A DNA stretch of 64,000 nt from Nonomuraea glycinis (GTDB lineage Bacteria; Actinomycetota; Actinomycetes; Streptosporangiales; Streptosporangiaceae). Shown one piece after another: positions 45,046 to 53,329 of the stretch. Position 1 is the stretch's first letter; every line of letters starts with the position of its first letter. Position numbers and translations under genes: made by a program. The stretch lies in NCBI RefSeq assembly GCF_014646515.1, contig NZ_BMNK01000010.1, positions 81,156 to 145,155 of the forward strand, read 5' to 3'. The notes beneath the pieces are model-generated. The model was not told where the DNA came from and made no database searches. It worked only from the letters and a program-made list of their open reading frames with translations.

Positions 45046-45954
45046 ATGACCTCGTGGACGGTCGCGAACTCCCGCAAGCTGGCCCGCCAGGAGACCCGGC
45101 GGCGGCTGGGGCCGATGGCGATGCTGTCGCACCTGGCGCTGCTGCTGTGGACCGTGCTGACGCTGGTGCCGATCCTGTGGACGTTCCTGGCCTCGGTCAA
45201 GAGCGAGGACGAGATCTTCGGCGACGCATGGTCGCTGCCCGCCACCCTGCGGTGGGACAACTTCGCGCGGGCCTGGGAGCAGGCGCACATCGGCCAGTAC
45301 ATGCTCAACAGCGTCGTGGTGGTGACCTTCAGCACGTTCGGCACCATGCTGTGCGGCGCGATGGCCGCCTACGTGCTGGCCCGCTACTCCTTCCGCGGCA
45401 ACCGGGCCGTCTATCTGCTGTTCGTCTCCGGCCTGGCCTTCCCGGTCTATCTGGCGCTGACGCCGCTGTTCTTCGTGGTGCAGAACATGGGCAACGTGCC
45501 GCTGGTCGGGCCGTTCATCGGGCTCAACACGCACGCGGGCCTGGTGCTGGTCTACATCGCCTACTCGATGCCGTTCACGGTGTTCTTCCTGGCGGCGTTC
45601 TTCCGCACACTGCCCACGGCGGTGGGGGAGGCGGCCATGGTGGACGGCGCGTCGCACACCCGCGTCTTCTTCCAGATCATGCTGCCGATGGCCAGGCCGG
45701 GCCTGGTGAGCATCACCATCTTCAACATCCTGGGCCAGTGGAACCAGTATCAACTCCCGCTGGTGCTGCTGCAGGAGCGGGACAAGTGGGTGCTCACGCA
45801 GGGCATCGCGGACATCTCCACGGCCGCCGGGTACGACTCCGACTGGGCCGCCCTGTTCGCCGCGCTGACGCTGGCCATCCTGCCGATGCTGGTCGTCTAC
45901 ACGATCTTCCAGCGGCAGATCCAGTCGGGCCTGACCATGGGGGCGCTCAAGTAG
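45046..45954 (+). CDS. ngcG: GlcNAc/chitobiose ABC permease NgcG
   Basis: 302 aa, about six helices. The N-terminal tail MTSWTVANSRKLARQETRRR is longer than in the DasC-like permease. EAA loop GEAAMVDGASHTRVFFQIML; C terminus GLTMGALK. Two nt after the ngcF stop. It converges on the ROK gene with a 7-nt gap. Confidence 0.9.
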   Translation: MTSWTVANSRKLARQETRRRLGPMAMLSHLALLLWTVLTLVPILWTFLASVKSEDEIFGDAWSLPATLRWDNFARAWEQAHIGQYMLNSVVVVTFSTFGTMLCGAMAAYVLARYSFRGNRAVYLLFVSGLAFPVYLALTPLFFVVQNMGNVPLVGPFIGLNTHAGLVLVYIAYSMPFTVFFLAAFFRTLPTAVGEAAMVDGASHTRVFFQIMLPMARPGLVSITIFNILGQWNQYQLPLVLLQERDKWVLTQGIADISTAAGYDSDWAALFAALTLAILPMLVVYTIFQRQIQSGLTMGALK

Positions 45955-45961
45955 GGCGCAT

Positions 45962-47125
45962 TCATGTGGGCCGGGTGACGAGCAGCGGGTCGTCCAGGAT
46001 GGCCGCCGCCGCGAAACAGGTGGCGCCGTGCAGCGCGGCGTCGCGTCCATGGCCCGCGGCGCGCACCTCGAACGGCGGCGAGACCCGCAGCGTGTCCTGC
46101 GCGATCACCGGCCCGAGCCACTTCACCAGCCTGCCGAAGTGCCCGCCGAGGACGACCACCTGCGGGTTCAGCAGCATGCGAGCGTTCATGACGACCGAGT
46201 GGATCCGCTCGGCGGCCTCCCTCAGCGCCCGCAGGGTGGCGGGGTCTCCCCGCTCGGCCCGCTCGGCGATCTCCTCCACGCCCCGCTCGTGCTCGCCGAT
46301 GCCGGTGCGCTCCAGCAGCGCCTGCAGGGACACGTAACGCTCCAGGCAGCCGCGCCGGCCGCAGGGGCAGGGGAGCCCGCCCGGCTCGACCTCCAGGTGA
46401 CCGAGCTCGCCCGCCGCCCCGTGCGCCCCGTACACCAGGCGGCCGTCCACCACGACCCCGCCGCCGGCGCCGAGCCCGCCCGCCAGGTAGATCAGGTCGC
46501 GCACCCCGGTCAGGCGCAGCGACTGGTACTCGGCCCAGGTCTCCAGGTTGCCGTCGTTGACCAGGGCGACCGGCCCGATCCCGGGGAGGTGCTCGTGCAG
46601 GGCCGCCAGCAGCGGCGCGAGCCGCCACCCGAACGGCACGCTGGTCACGATGCCCCGGTCCGTCCACCCGGGCACGGCCACCACGACCGACACGGTCCGC
46701 CCGTGCCAGTCGCCCACCGCCCGCGTGACCCGCTCGGCCAGCGCCTTGGCCGCCTCGTCCACCGTCGGCGCGGTCAGCCCGTGCGGCGCCTGCTCCTGAT
46801 AGCGCTCCCGCTCGGCCAGATCGGTGACCCGCACCGAGATGAACGTCGGATCCAGCCGGACGCCGACGGCCGCCACCGAGTTGTGCCCGAGCGTCAGCAG
46901 CCGCCGGGGCCGCCCGGCCGAGCCGGTGCCGCGCAGCCCCACCTCCTCGGCCAGCCCGTAGCCGATCAGCTCACCGACCAGGCTGGTGACCGCGCCGGCG
47001 CCCAGCCCGGTGTCCCCGGACACCTCGATCCTGGAGCTCTGCCCGTGATCGCGCAGGTGGTGCAGAACAAGGGAGAGATTGTGGCGCCGCAGGCTGAGCA
47101 CGTCCGCTGCCTCGGAGTCCTTCAC
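45962..47125 (-). CDS. ROK-family (NagC/XylR-type) transcriptional regulator
   Basis: 387 aa. N-terminal winged helix (LRRHNLSLVLHHLRDHGQSS, RIEVSGDTGLGAGAVTSLVG) and a ROK kinase-like domain from about 85 with a glycine-rich LAGGLGAGGGVVVDG and the zinc motif GHLEVEPGGLPCPCGRRGCL (CxCGxxGC). Convergent with ngcG. ROK regulators sense GlcNAc or other sugars; the amino-sugar modules alongside, and the NagZ-type gene at 51.8 kb, are candidate targets. Confidence 0.9.
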   Translation of the reverse strand: MKDSEAADVLSLRRHNLSLVLHHLRDHGQSSRIEVSGDTGLGAGAVTSLVGELIGYGLAEEVGLRGTGSAGRPRRLLTLGHNSVAAVGVRLDPTFISVRVTDLAERERYQEQAPHGLTAPTVDEAAKALAERVTRAVGDWHGRTVSVVVAVPGWTDRGIVTSVPFGWRLAPLLAALHEHLPGIGPVALVNDGNLETWAEYQSLRLTGVRDLIYLAGGLGAGGGVVVDGRLVYGAHGAAGELGHLEVEPGGLPCPCGRRGCLERYVSLQALLERTGIGEHERGVEEIAERAERGDPATLRALREAAERIHSVVMNARMLLNPQVVVLGGHFGRLVKWLGPVIAQDTLRVSPPFEVRAAGHGRDAALHGATCFAAAAILDDPLLVTRPT

Positions 47126-47218
47126 AGCGGAATTGTACGTTTTATTGACAGAGGACGACGTTGTGGCGGTACACCGGTGTTCTCTGGGCTTTCTGGCGCA
47201 CCATGACGACGGAAGGGC

Positions 47219-49399
47219 TCACCGAGCGTTACCGGAGGTGAGCTCGGCCCGCAGTCTGCCGGTCGCCGCCGCCACGTTGGCCAGGGCCGCCTCCACCTGC
47301 TCGTAGGTGCGGGTCTTCAGCCCGCAGTCCGGGTTGACCCAGACCCGCTCGGCGGGCAGCGCCGCCAGCGTCCTGCGCAGCAGCTCCTCGACCTCCGCGC
47401 CGGAGGGCACCCGGGGCGAGTGGATGTCGTACACGCCCGGCCCCAGCCCGCGGCCGAAGGAGCCGACCGCGTCCAGGATCCGCGCCCCGGACCGGGCCGA
47501 CTCGATCGTCGTCACGTCGGCGTCCAGCCCGTCGATGGCCGCCAGGATCTCGCCGGCGTCGGAGTAGCACAGGTGCGTGTGGATCTGTGTGCTGTCACCC
47601 GCCCCCGAGGTGGCCCGGCGGTAGGCGGCCACCGCCCACTCCAGATAACCGGCCTGCCCGGCGCGGCGCAGCGGCAGCAGCTCGCGCAGCGCGGGCTCGT
47701 CCACCTGGATGATCGACAGCCCCGCCGCCTCCAGGTCGCGCACCTCCTCGCGCACCGCGTCCGCCACCTGGAAGGTCACCTCGCGCAGCGGCAGGTCGTC
47801 GCGGACGAACGACCAGGCCACGATCGTGACCGGCCCGGTGAGCATGCCCTTGACCGGCTTGCCGGTGAGCGATCGGGCGTGCCGGGCCCAGCGCACGGTG
47901 ATCGGCTCGGGCCGGGCCACGTCGCCGTGCAGGATGGGCGGCTTGGTGCAGCGGGAGCCGTAGGACTGGACCCAGCCGTTCCTGGTGACGGCGAAGCCGT
48001 CGAGGTGCTCGGCGAAGTACTGCACCATGTCGTTGCGCTCCGGCTCACCGTGCACGAGCACGTCCAGCCCGAGCCGCTCCTGCAGCCGTACGACCCGCTC
48101 GATCTCGGCCTCCACCAGGCGCTCGTAGTCCCCGGCGGCCAGCGTGCCCGCCGCCAGGGCCGCGCGGGCCTGGCGCAGCTCGCCGGTCTGCGGGAACGAC
48201 CCGATCGTGGTGATCGGCAGCACCGGCAGCCGCAGGTGCGCGGCCTGCGCCGCCGCCCGCACCTCGTACGGGCTGCGCCGCTCGACCGGCTCCGGCCGCG
48301 CGCTCGGCGCAGCGCGCTCGACCGGCTCCGGCCCCTCGAAGCCGGTGCGCGCCAGCTCGACGACCTCGGCCACCTTCTGCTCGGCGAACGCCAGCCGCGC
48401 GGTCAGCTCCGGGTCCAGGTCCGGCTCGTCGCGCAGGTCGTACGGTACGTGCAGGAGCGAGCAGGACGTGCTGACCACCACCTGCCCGGCATGCTGAGCC
48501 ACGGTGCGCAGCGCGTGCGCGGCCCGCTCCGGAGCCGTCCGCCACACCTCGCGGCCCGACACCACGCCCGCGACCACCGTCTTGCCCGCCAGCGCCGCGA
48601 GCCCGTCCGGCGCGCCGTTCACCAGGTCGACCCCGATGGCTTCCACGGCGGTGGCGGCCAGCACCGGCAGCGCCTCGCCCAGGTGGCCGAAGTAGGAGGC
48701 GACGAACAGGGCGGGCCGCGCCGCCACGCCCGCGAGCCGCTCGTAGGCGGTACGCACGGCGGCCAGCTCGTCCGGGGTGCGGTCGGCCACCAGCGCCGGC
48801 TCGTCGAGCTGCACCCACGCCACGCCCTCGGCGGCCAGCGCGCCGAGCAGCTCCTCGTAGCAGGCCAGCACGTCGTCCAGGCGGTCCAGCGCCGCGGCCG
48901 GGTCCGCCGACAGCAGCAGGAACGTGACCGGCCCGATCACCACGGGCCGCGTCTCGAACCCCAGCTCGCGCGCCTGCCGCAACTCGGCGAGCGGCTTGGC
49001 GGCGTCCAGCTTGAAGACCGTCTCCGGGCCGACCTCCGGCACGATGTAGTGATAGTTCGTGTCGAACCACTTGGTCATCCGCAGCGGCGCGAGCCCTTCG
49101 GTGCCGCGCGCCATGGCGAAGTAGGGGTCGGCGGCGTCCCGATAGCGCTCCGGCACCGCGCCGAGCAGCACGGCGGTGTCCAGCACCTGGTCATAGAGCG
49201 AGAAGGTGTTGGACGGCAGTGCCGCCAGCCCCAGCTCGTCCAGTCTGCGCCAGGTGTCCGCCCTGAGGGCGGCGCCCACCCGGTCGAGCTCGGCACGGCC
49301 GGTGCGGCCGTCCCAGTAGGACTCCAGCGCGCGCTTCAGCTCCCTTCGCGGGCCGATCCTCGGATATCCGAGCACAGTGGACTGCGGGAAACGGGACAT
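47219..49399 (-). CDS. metE: Cobalamin-independent methionine synthase MetE
   Basis: 726 aa, the normal MetE length, with the duplicated barrel: N-terminal half TVLGYPRIGPRRELKRALES, then the second barrel from TTIGSFPQTGELRQAR. Zinc ligands are in THLCYSD and NPDCGLKTR; QVDEPALREL lies nearby. It transfers the methyl group of methyltetrahydropteroyl-triglutamate to homocysteine. The ATG at 49399 follows GAGGAG. Between the barrels a linker contains two EPVER repeats. Divergent from a LysR gene; the 82-nt intergenic gap is too short for a cobalamin riboswitch. Confidence 0.97.
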   Translation of the reverse strand: MSRFPQSTVLGYPRIGPRRELKRALESYWDGRTGRAELDRVGAALRADTWRRLDELGLAALPSNTFSLYDQVLDTAVLLGAVPERYRDAADPYFAMARGTEGLAPLRMTKWFDTNYHYIVPEVGPETVFKLDAAKPLAELRQARELGFETRPVVIGPVTFLLLSADPAAALDRLDDVLACYEELLGALAAEGVAWVQLDEPALVADRTPDELAAVRTAYERLAGVAARPALFVASYFGHLGEALPVLAATAVEAIGVDLVNGAPDGLAALAGKTVVAGVVSGREVWRTAPERAAHALRTVAQHAGQVVVSTSCSLLHVPYDLRDEPDLDPELTARLAFAEQKVAEVVELARTGFEGPEPVERAAPSARPEPVERRSPYEVRAAAQAAHLRLPVLPITTIGSFPQTGELRQARAALAAGTLAAGDYERLVEAEIERVVRLQERLGLDVLVHGEPERNDMVQYFAEHLDGFAVTRNGWVQSYGSRCTKPPILHGDVARPEPITVRWARHARSLTGKPVKGMLTGPVTIVAWSFVRDDLPLREVTFQVADAVREEVRDLEAAGLSIIQVDEPALRELLPLRRAGQAGYLEWAVAAYRRATSGAGDSTQIHTHLCYSDAGEILAAIDGLDADVTTIESARSGARILDAVGSFGRGLGPGVYDIHSPRVPSGAEVEELLRRTLAALPAERVWVNPDCGLKTRTYEQVEAALANVAAATGRLRAELTSGNAR
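48279..48333. repeat. metE: Two 19-bp direct repeats in the MetE inter-barrel linker
   Basis: CGCTCGACCGGCTCCGGCC occurs at 48279-48297 and 48315-48333, in frame, encoding EPVER twice. It resembles the short dispersed GC-rich repeats of actinomycete genomes that encode EPVE-type peptides. Confidence 0.7.
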
Positions 49400-49458
49400 C
49401 GACGACTCCTCAGTGATGGATCGAGACGCTGGCATCCTGCACAGTGAGCCGCTCGTCC

Positions 49459-49469
49459 TGCATCATGCA
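49459..49469. promoter_or_regulatory. LysR-type dyad between metE and its LysR
   Basis: TGCATCATGCA is a perfect inverted repeat around a central C, within the 82-bp divergent intergenic region. It is the best candidate site for the neighbouring LysR protein. Confidence 0.5.
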
Positions 49470-49481
49470 TTGGTGACGGTT

Positions 49482-50321
49482 ATGCTCAAGGAGATCCAGT
49501 GCTTCGCCAGGGTCGCCGCCCGGCTCAGCTTCTCGGCGGCCGCCGCCGACCAGGGCATGTCCCAGCCGGCCATGAGCCAGGCCATCACCAGGCTGGAGCG
49601 AGCCGCCGGGGTCAGGCTCTTCGAGCGCTCCGCCCGCGAGGTCCGGCTGACGGCCGAAGGTCTGGCGCTGCTGCCCTATGCCGAGCAGGTGCTCGAATCC
49701 GCCGCCGCGTTCACCGCAGAAGCGGCTAGGCTGGCCCGGCCCACTATTCATCTTGCTTATCCTCCGCTCATCGGCGCGCTGGCTGCCCGGATCGTCCGGA
49801 GGATGGCGAGCCGCAGCCCGGCGATCGGGGTGGAGCTGCGCATGGCGGGGCGGGCGGCCGCCTCTGCGGCGCTGGAGTCCGGCGAGGTCTCGGCGGCGAT
49901 CCTGGCCATCCCGGCGCCGGTCAGGTTCGTCACGGCGGCGCGCTTCCACGTCACGGTGGACCATGTCGCCGTCCCCGCCGGGCACGCCCTGGCGGGCCGG
50001 TCCGCGCTGGTGCCCGCCGACCTGGCCGGGCACGCGCTGCTCACCCCGGAAGGCAGGCCCTGGGCCGGGCTGCCCGGCCACCGCCGGCTGCTGCCCGGCG
50101 ACGACTTCGCCGCCGCGCTCGACCTGGTCGCCGCCGGCGCCGGACTGCTGCCGATCCCGCAGCTCCTGGTCAGGACCGTGCGGCGGGACGACGTCAGGTT
50201 CGTCCCGCTGGAGGCGCCCGATCTGCGCATCACCTACGCGCTGGCCTGGTCCAAGGAGCGCGTCACGGGTGAGCTGCTCGCCCTGGTGCAGGCCGTACAG
50301 GACGCGCTGTGGACTAGGTGA
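49482..50321 (+). CDS. LysR-family regulator divergent from metE (MetR-like role)
   Basis: 279 aa. HTH at residues 1-60 (LKEIQCFARVAARLSFSAAA, MSQPAMSQAITRLERAAGVR) and a compact effector domain. ATG at 49482; the frame extends upstream but through the metE promoter and the dyad. Divergent placement next to metE suggests control of methionine synthesis, as MetR does in other bacteria (inference). Its 3' end overlaps the convergent DNA glycosylase gene by 8 bp. Confidence 0.88.
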   Translation: MLKEIQCFARVAARLSFSAAAADQGMSQPAMSQAITRLERAAGVRLFERSAREVRLTAEGLALLPYAEQVLESAAAFTAEAARLARPTIHLAYPPLIGALAARIVRRMASRSPAIGVELRMAGRAAASAALESGEVSAAILAIPAPVRFVTAARFHVTVDHVAVPAGHALAGRSALVPADLAGHALLTPEGRPWAGLPGHRRLLPGDDFAAALDLVAAGAGLLPIPQLLVRTVRRDDVRFVPLEAPDLRITYALAWSKERVTGELLALVQAVQDALWTR

Positions 50322-50994
50322 CCGGCAGGTTCTTCAGCGCCTCGCGGCGGCTCAGTCCAGTGAGGCCCTTGACCCGCACGTAGCGGACCACCTCGCGCGG
50401 GTCGGTCCTGGCGTACTCGCGCAGCGCCCAGCCGATCGCCTTGCGGGCGAAGAAGTCGTTGTCCGACAGGCTCGGCTCGATGCAGGCGAACAGCAGCGCG
50501 GTGTCGGTGGCGGCCTTGAACCGGTTCTGGCACAGGATCGCGGTGCGCCGCTTCCACAGGTCGTCCTCGTGCGCCCACTGCAGCATCAGCGGCCGCATGG
50601 AGTCGGGGAACGCGGCGAGCAGGGCGCCGATCCGGTGCGTGGCCAGCTCGTCCACCAGATCCCACCAGGCGCCGCTGACGATCATCTCCTCGTACATCGG
50701 CACCGTGTAGAGGGTTTGGTAGTCGCGGTAGAGGTGATGGCCGGTGAGCTGGATCGCCGCGTAGAGCTCCTCGCGGTAGTCGGCCTCGCGCCAGAGCGCG
50801 AGCACCGCCCGCCGCCACTCGGGCGCGCTGTCGAGCCGATGGGCGGCGAACACCCGCTTGAGCGCGGCCCGCCGCGGCCCCGCCTGCACGCCGAGGAAGG
50901 GCATCTTGGACTTCATGTACGTCTGCATCGCGGCGGCCTTGACCGGATCCGCGACCTCCCGCAGTGCCAGCCGCACCGGCTCACCGAGGCTCAT
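50314..50994 (-). CDS. AlkD-like DNA alkylation-repair glycosylase
   Basis: 226 aa all-alpha HEAT-like protein. GAWWDLVDELATHRIG holds the catalytic Asp region of AlkD, and DNDFFARKAIGWALREYART holds the conserved Arg helix. Members excise N3- and N7-alkylpurines. Its start overlaps the stop of the KstR2-like gene by 4 nt, so it is co-translated with a steroid-type regulator, an unusual pairing. No signal peptide; cytoplasmic. Confidence 0.9.
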   Translation of the reverse strand: MSLGEPVRLALREVADPVKAAAMQTYMKSKMPFLGVQAGPRRAALKRVFAAHRLDSAPEWRRAVLALWREADYREELYAAIQLTGHHLYRDYQTLYTVPMYEEMIVSGAWWDLVDELATHRIGALLAAFPDSMRPLMLQWAHEDDLWKRRTAILCQNRFKAATDTALLFACIEPSLSDNDFFARKAIGWALREYARTDPREVVRYVRVKGLTGLSRREALKNLPVT

Positions 50995-51659
50995 GCTCGC
51001 TGGGACGTCCGCTCACCGGTGGCCAGCCCGTCGAACAGCACGGTGATGTAGTGCTCGGCCAGCCCGGTCGTGTTGAGCCTGCCGCCGGGGCGGAACCAGC
51101 GCACCGCCACCCAGATGGTGTCGCGGATCATCCGGTAGGTCAGCTTGGCGTCGACGTCGGGGCGGAAGAGCCCGACGCCCTGCCCCGCCTTGATCTGCGC
51201 GACCCACATCTGCTCCACCTCCTCCTCGGCCTTCACCAGGTAGTTGAACCGCTCGAACTGCTGGAGATAGTTCCAGTCGTTCTGCATCACGGTGATCGCG
51301 GCGCGGTGCGGCTCCAGCGTGCCGAAGCCGATGCGCACCATCTCCGACAAGACCGTGCGCGGGTCGCCGCCGGTCTCGAGGGCCGCGCGGTAGCGGGCGA
51401 TGAGATCATCGAGGAAGGTGGAGAGCACCTCGTCGACGATCGTCTCCTTGGAGTCGAAGTGGTGATAGAGGCTGCCCGACAGGATGCCCGCCTCTTCGGC
51501 GATCTCCCGGACGGTCGTGGCCTGGAAGCCCTTGCGCGCGAAGAGCTCCGCCGCGAGCTTGACGAGATGGTCACGGCGCTCGGACGCGGCGCCCGAGGAG
51601 GTCGCTCGCTGGCGCTTCGCCGGGGTGGCGGTGCCCGCGGAGTTCTTTCGCGTTGTCAC
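50991..51659 (-). CDS. kstR2: KstR2-like TetR-family regulator
   Basis: 222 aa. A basic Ser/Thr-rich tail of about 27 residues precedes the TetR HTH (ELFARKGFQATTVREIAEEA, GILSGSLYHHFDSKETIVDE). The C-terminal domain has FRPDVDAKLTYRMIRDTIWV and WFRPGG. From memory, mycobacterial KstR2 (Rv3557c) has the same TTVRxIAxxAGILSGSLYHHF block and the RDTxWVxVRWxRPGG block. KstR2 represses steroid ring C/D catabolism and releases DNA on binding HIP-CoA. The GTG at 51659 is probably leaderless. Two KstR2-type boxes lie upstream. ATGA-coupled to the AlkD-like gene. Symbol by similarity only. Confidence 0.85.
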   Translation of the reverse strand: MTTRKNSAGTATPAKRQRATSSGAASERRDHLVKLAAELFARKGFQATTVREIAEEAGILSGSLYHHFDSKETIVDEVLSTFLDDLIARYRAALETGGDPRTVLSEMVRIGFGTLEPHRAAITVMQNDWNYLQQFERFNYLVKAEEEVEQMWVAQIKAGQGVGLFRPDVDAKLTYRMIRDTIWVAVRWFRPGGRLNTTGLAEHYITVLFDGLATGERTSQRA

Positions 51660-51665
51660 GTACCC

Positions 51666-51695
51666 ATTATGGGCCCTCAGGCAATCGCTTGTTCA
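51666..51695 (-). promoter_or_regulatory. kstR2 promoter with overlapping operator (site D2)
   Basis: Minus strand: -10-like CATAAT at 51671-51666 and TGAACA 18 nt upstream put transcription start at the GTG itself. The 14-mer AACAAGCGATTGCC (51693-51680) fits the KstR2 consensus with two mismatches and covers the -35. Confidence 0.5.
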
Positions 51696-51721
51696 CCTGT
51701 CCGGCCCAGCTCATCGCTGCG

Positions 51722-51735
51722 GCCAAGCGCTTGAT
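51722..51735. promoter_or_regulatory. KstR2-type operator, site D1
   Basis: GCCAAGCGCTTGAT matches AnCAAGnnCTTGnT except for the first base. It is 63 bp upstream of the kstR2-like start and 111 bp before the GH3 gene on the other side. Confidence 0.6.
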
Positions 51736-51815
51736 AGGCATCAGGGCCCCGCTGAGCACCGGGACGGAGTTCGTCCGGGGAGGACAGGGGCTGACGTTCG
51801 AAAATGCCTCTAGCA

Positions 51816-51834
51816 AATAAGAAACTTTCCTATT
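51816..51834. promoter_or_regulatory. 19-bp palindrome before the GH3 gene
   Basis: AATAAGAAACTTTCCTATT: arms pair at eight of nine positions around a central C. It lies 12 bp upstream of the ATG, in an otherwise high-GC setting. GAAAcTTTC-type palindromes are common before actinomycete glycosidase genes; the neighbouring ROK or RpiR proteins are candidate binders. Confidence 0.55.
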
Positions 51835-51846
51835 AGATTTCGAGTC

Positions 51847-53325
51847 ATGTCCAAGAGCGGTGACCTCCTCGCCATGGCCGACGCCGTGCTCCTGCCGGGT
51901 TTCGCCGGCCACACCCCGCCGGACTGGGTGCGCAGAAGGCTCGGCGAGGGCCTGGCCGGGGTCGTGCTGTTCTCCCGCAACATCGCCGATCCGGCCCAGG
52001 TCACCCGGCTGACGGCGGCGCTGCGCGCGGAGAACCCCGCCGCCCTGATCGGCACCGACGAGGAGACGGGCGAGGTGACCCGGCTCGAAGTCGGCACCGG
52101 CAGCACCCGTCCCGGCGGCTACGCGCTCGGCGTGGTGGACGACGTGGCGCTGACCGAGGCGCTCGCCGCGGACCTGGCCCGTGACCTGGCCGCCGCCGGC
52201 ATCACCATCGACTTCGCACCCTCCGCCGACGTGAACTCCAACCCGGACAACCCCGTCATCGGCCTGCGGTCCTTCGGCGCCGACCCCGACCTGGTCTCCC
52301 GCCACACCCGGGCCTTCGTCCGGGGCATGCAGTCGGTCGGCGTGGCCGCGTGCGCCAAGCACTTCCCCGGCCACGGCGACACCTCGGTGGACTCCCACCA
52401 CGGCGTGCCCAGGGTGGCCTCCGGCGGGATCGAGGACGCCCTGCGGCCCTTTCGCGCGGCCATCGAGGAGGGAGTCCGGTCCATCATGACCGGCCACCTC
52501 CTGGTGCCCACCTACGATCCCGAGCTGCCCGCCACGCTCAGCCCCAAGGTGCTCACCGGGCTGCTCCGCGAGGAGCTCGGCTTCGACGGCATGATCGTCA
52601 CCGACGGGATCGAGATGACCGCCGTCTCCGGCGTGCACGGCATCGGCGGGGCCTCCGCCCGCGCCATCGCGGCCGGCGCCGACGCCATCTGCGTCGGCGG
52701 CGAGCGGGCCGATGAGGCGACCGCGATCGGGGTGCGCGACGCGATCGCCGCCGCCGTGACCGAAGGACTGCTGCCCGAGGAGCGCCTGGCGGACGCCGCC
52801 CGCAGGGTCCGCGAGCTGGCCGGCTGGACCGCCTCCTCGGGCAGCGCCCCCGGCGCGAACGGCCACCTGGGCCTGAGCGCGGCCCGCCGCGCCGTCCGCG
52901 TCACCCGCAGGTCCAGCGCCGCCGTGCTGCCGCTCACCACCGCCCCGCACGTGCTGGAGCTGTCGCCGGAGATGAACCTGGCCATCGACAAGGGCACCCC
53001 GTGGGGAGTGGCGGGACCGCTGGCCGGGCTGCTGCCCGGCACCACCGTGACCAGGTTCGCCGCCGGTCAGGCCACCGGCGCGGCGATCGAGGACCTGCTC
53101 GCCGGCGCGGCCGGACGCCCGCTCGTGGTCGTGGTCCGCGACGTGCACCGCCACCCCTGGCAGGGCGAGGCGCTGCGCCACCTGCTCAGCGCCCGGCCGG
53201 ACGCCGTCGTGGTGGAGATGGGCCTGCCCGAGCGCTCCGACCTGGGCGCGGTGCACATCGCCACGTACGGCTCCGCGATGGTCTGCGGCCGTGCCGCCGC
53301 CGAGGTGATCACCGGTAGCCTCTGA
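51847..53325 (+). CDS. GH3 beta-N-acetylglucosaminidase (NagZ-like)
   Basis: 492 aa. The NagZ signature KHFPGHGDTSVDSHHGVP near residue 175 carries the His/Asp dyad, and VTDGIEM near 257 the nucleophile Asp. After residue 340 a GH3 C-terminal domain follows. No signal peptide, so cytoplasmic: it would cleave GlcNAc from chitobiose or muropeptides, matching the amino-sugar importers 5-15 kb upstream. No strong ribosome site; the palindrome 12 bp upstream may overlap the promoter. Confidence 0.88.
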   Translation: MSKSGDLLAMADAVLLPGFAGHTPPDWVRRRLGEGLAGVVLFSRNIADPAQVTRLTAALRAENPAALIGTDEETGEVTRLEVGTGSTRPGGYALGVVDDVALTEALAADLARDLAAAGITIDFAPSADVNSNPDNPVIGLRSFGADPDLVSRHTRAFVRGMQSVGVAACAKHFPGHGDTSVDSHHGVPRVASGGIEDALRPFRAAIEEGVRSIMTGHLLVPTYDPELPATLSPKVLTGLLREELGFDGMIVTDGIEMTAVSGVHGIGGASARAIAAGADAICVGGERADEATAIGVRDAIAAAVTEGLLPEERLADAARRVRELAGWTASSGSAPGANGHLGLSAARRAVRVTRRSSAAVLPLTTAPHVLELSPEMNLAIDKGTPWGVAGPLAGLLPGTTVTRFAAGQATGAAIEDLLAGAAGRPLVVVVRDVHRHPWQGEALRHLLSARPDAVVVEMGLPERSDLGAVHIATYGSAMVCGRAAAEVITGSL

Positions 53326-53329
53326 CACC

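Noticed and set aside
47420..49447. A 675-codon plus-strand open frame
   Set aside because: Antisense shadow of metE, with Arg/His/Gln-rich composition.
49400..49481. Cobalamin riboswitch before metE
   Set aside because: The gap is too short and has no B12-box-like sequence; a LysR-type dyad is present instead.
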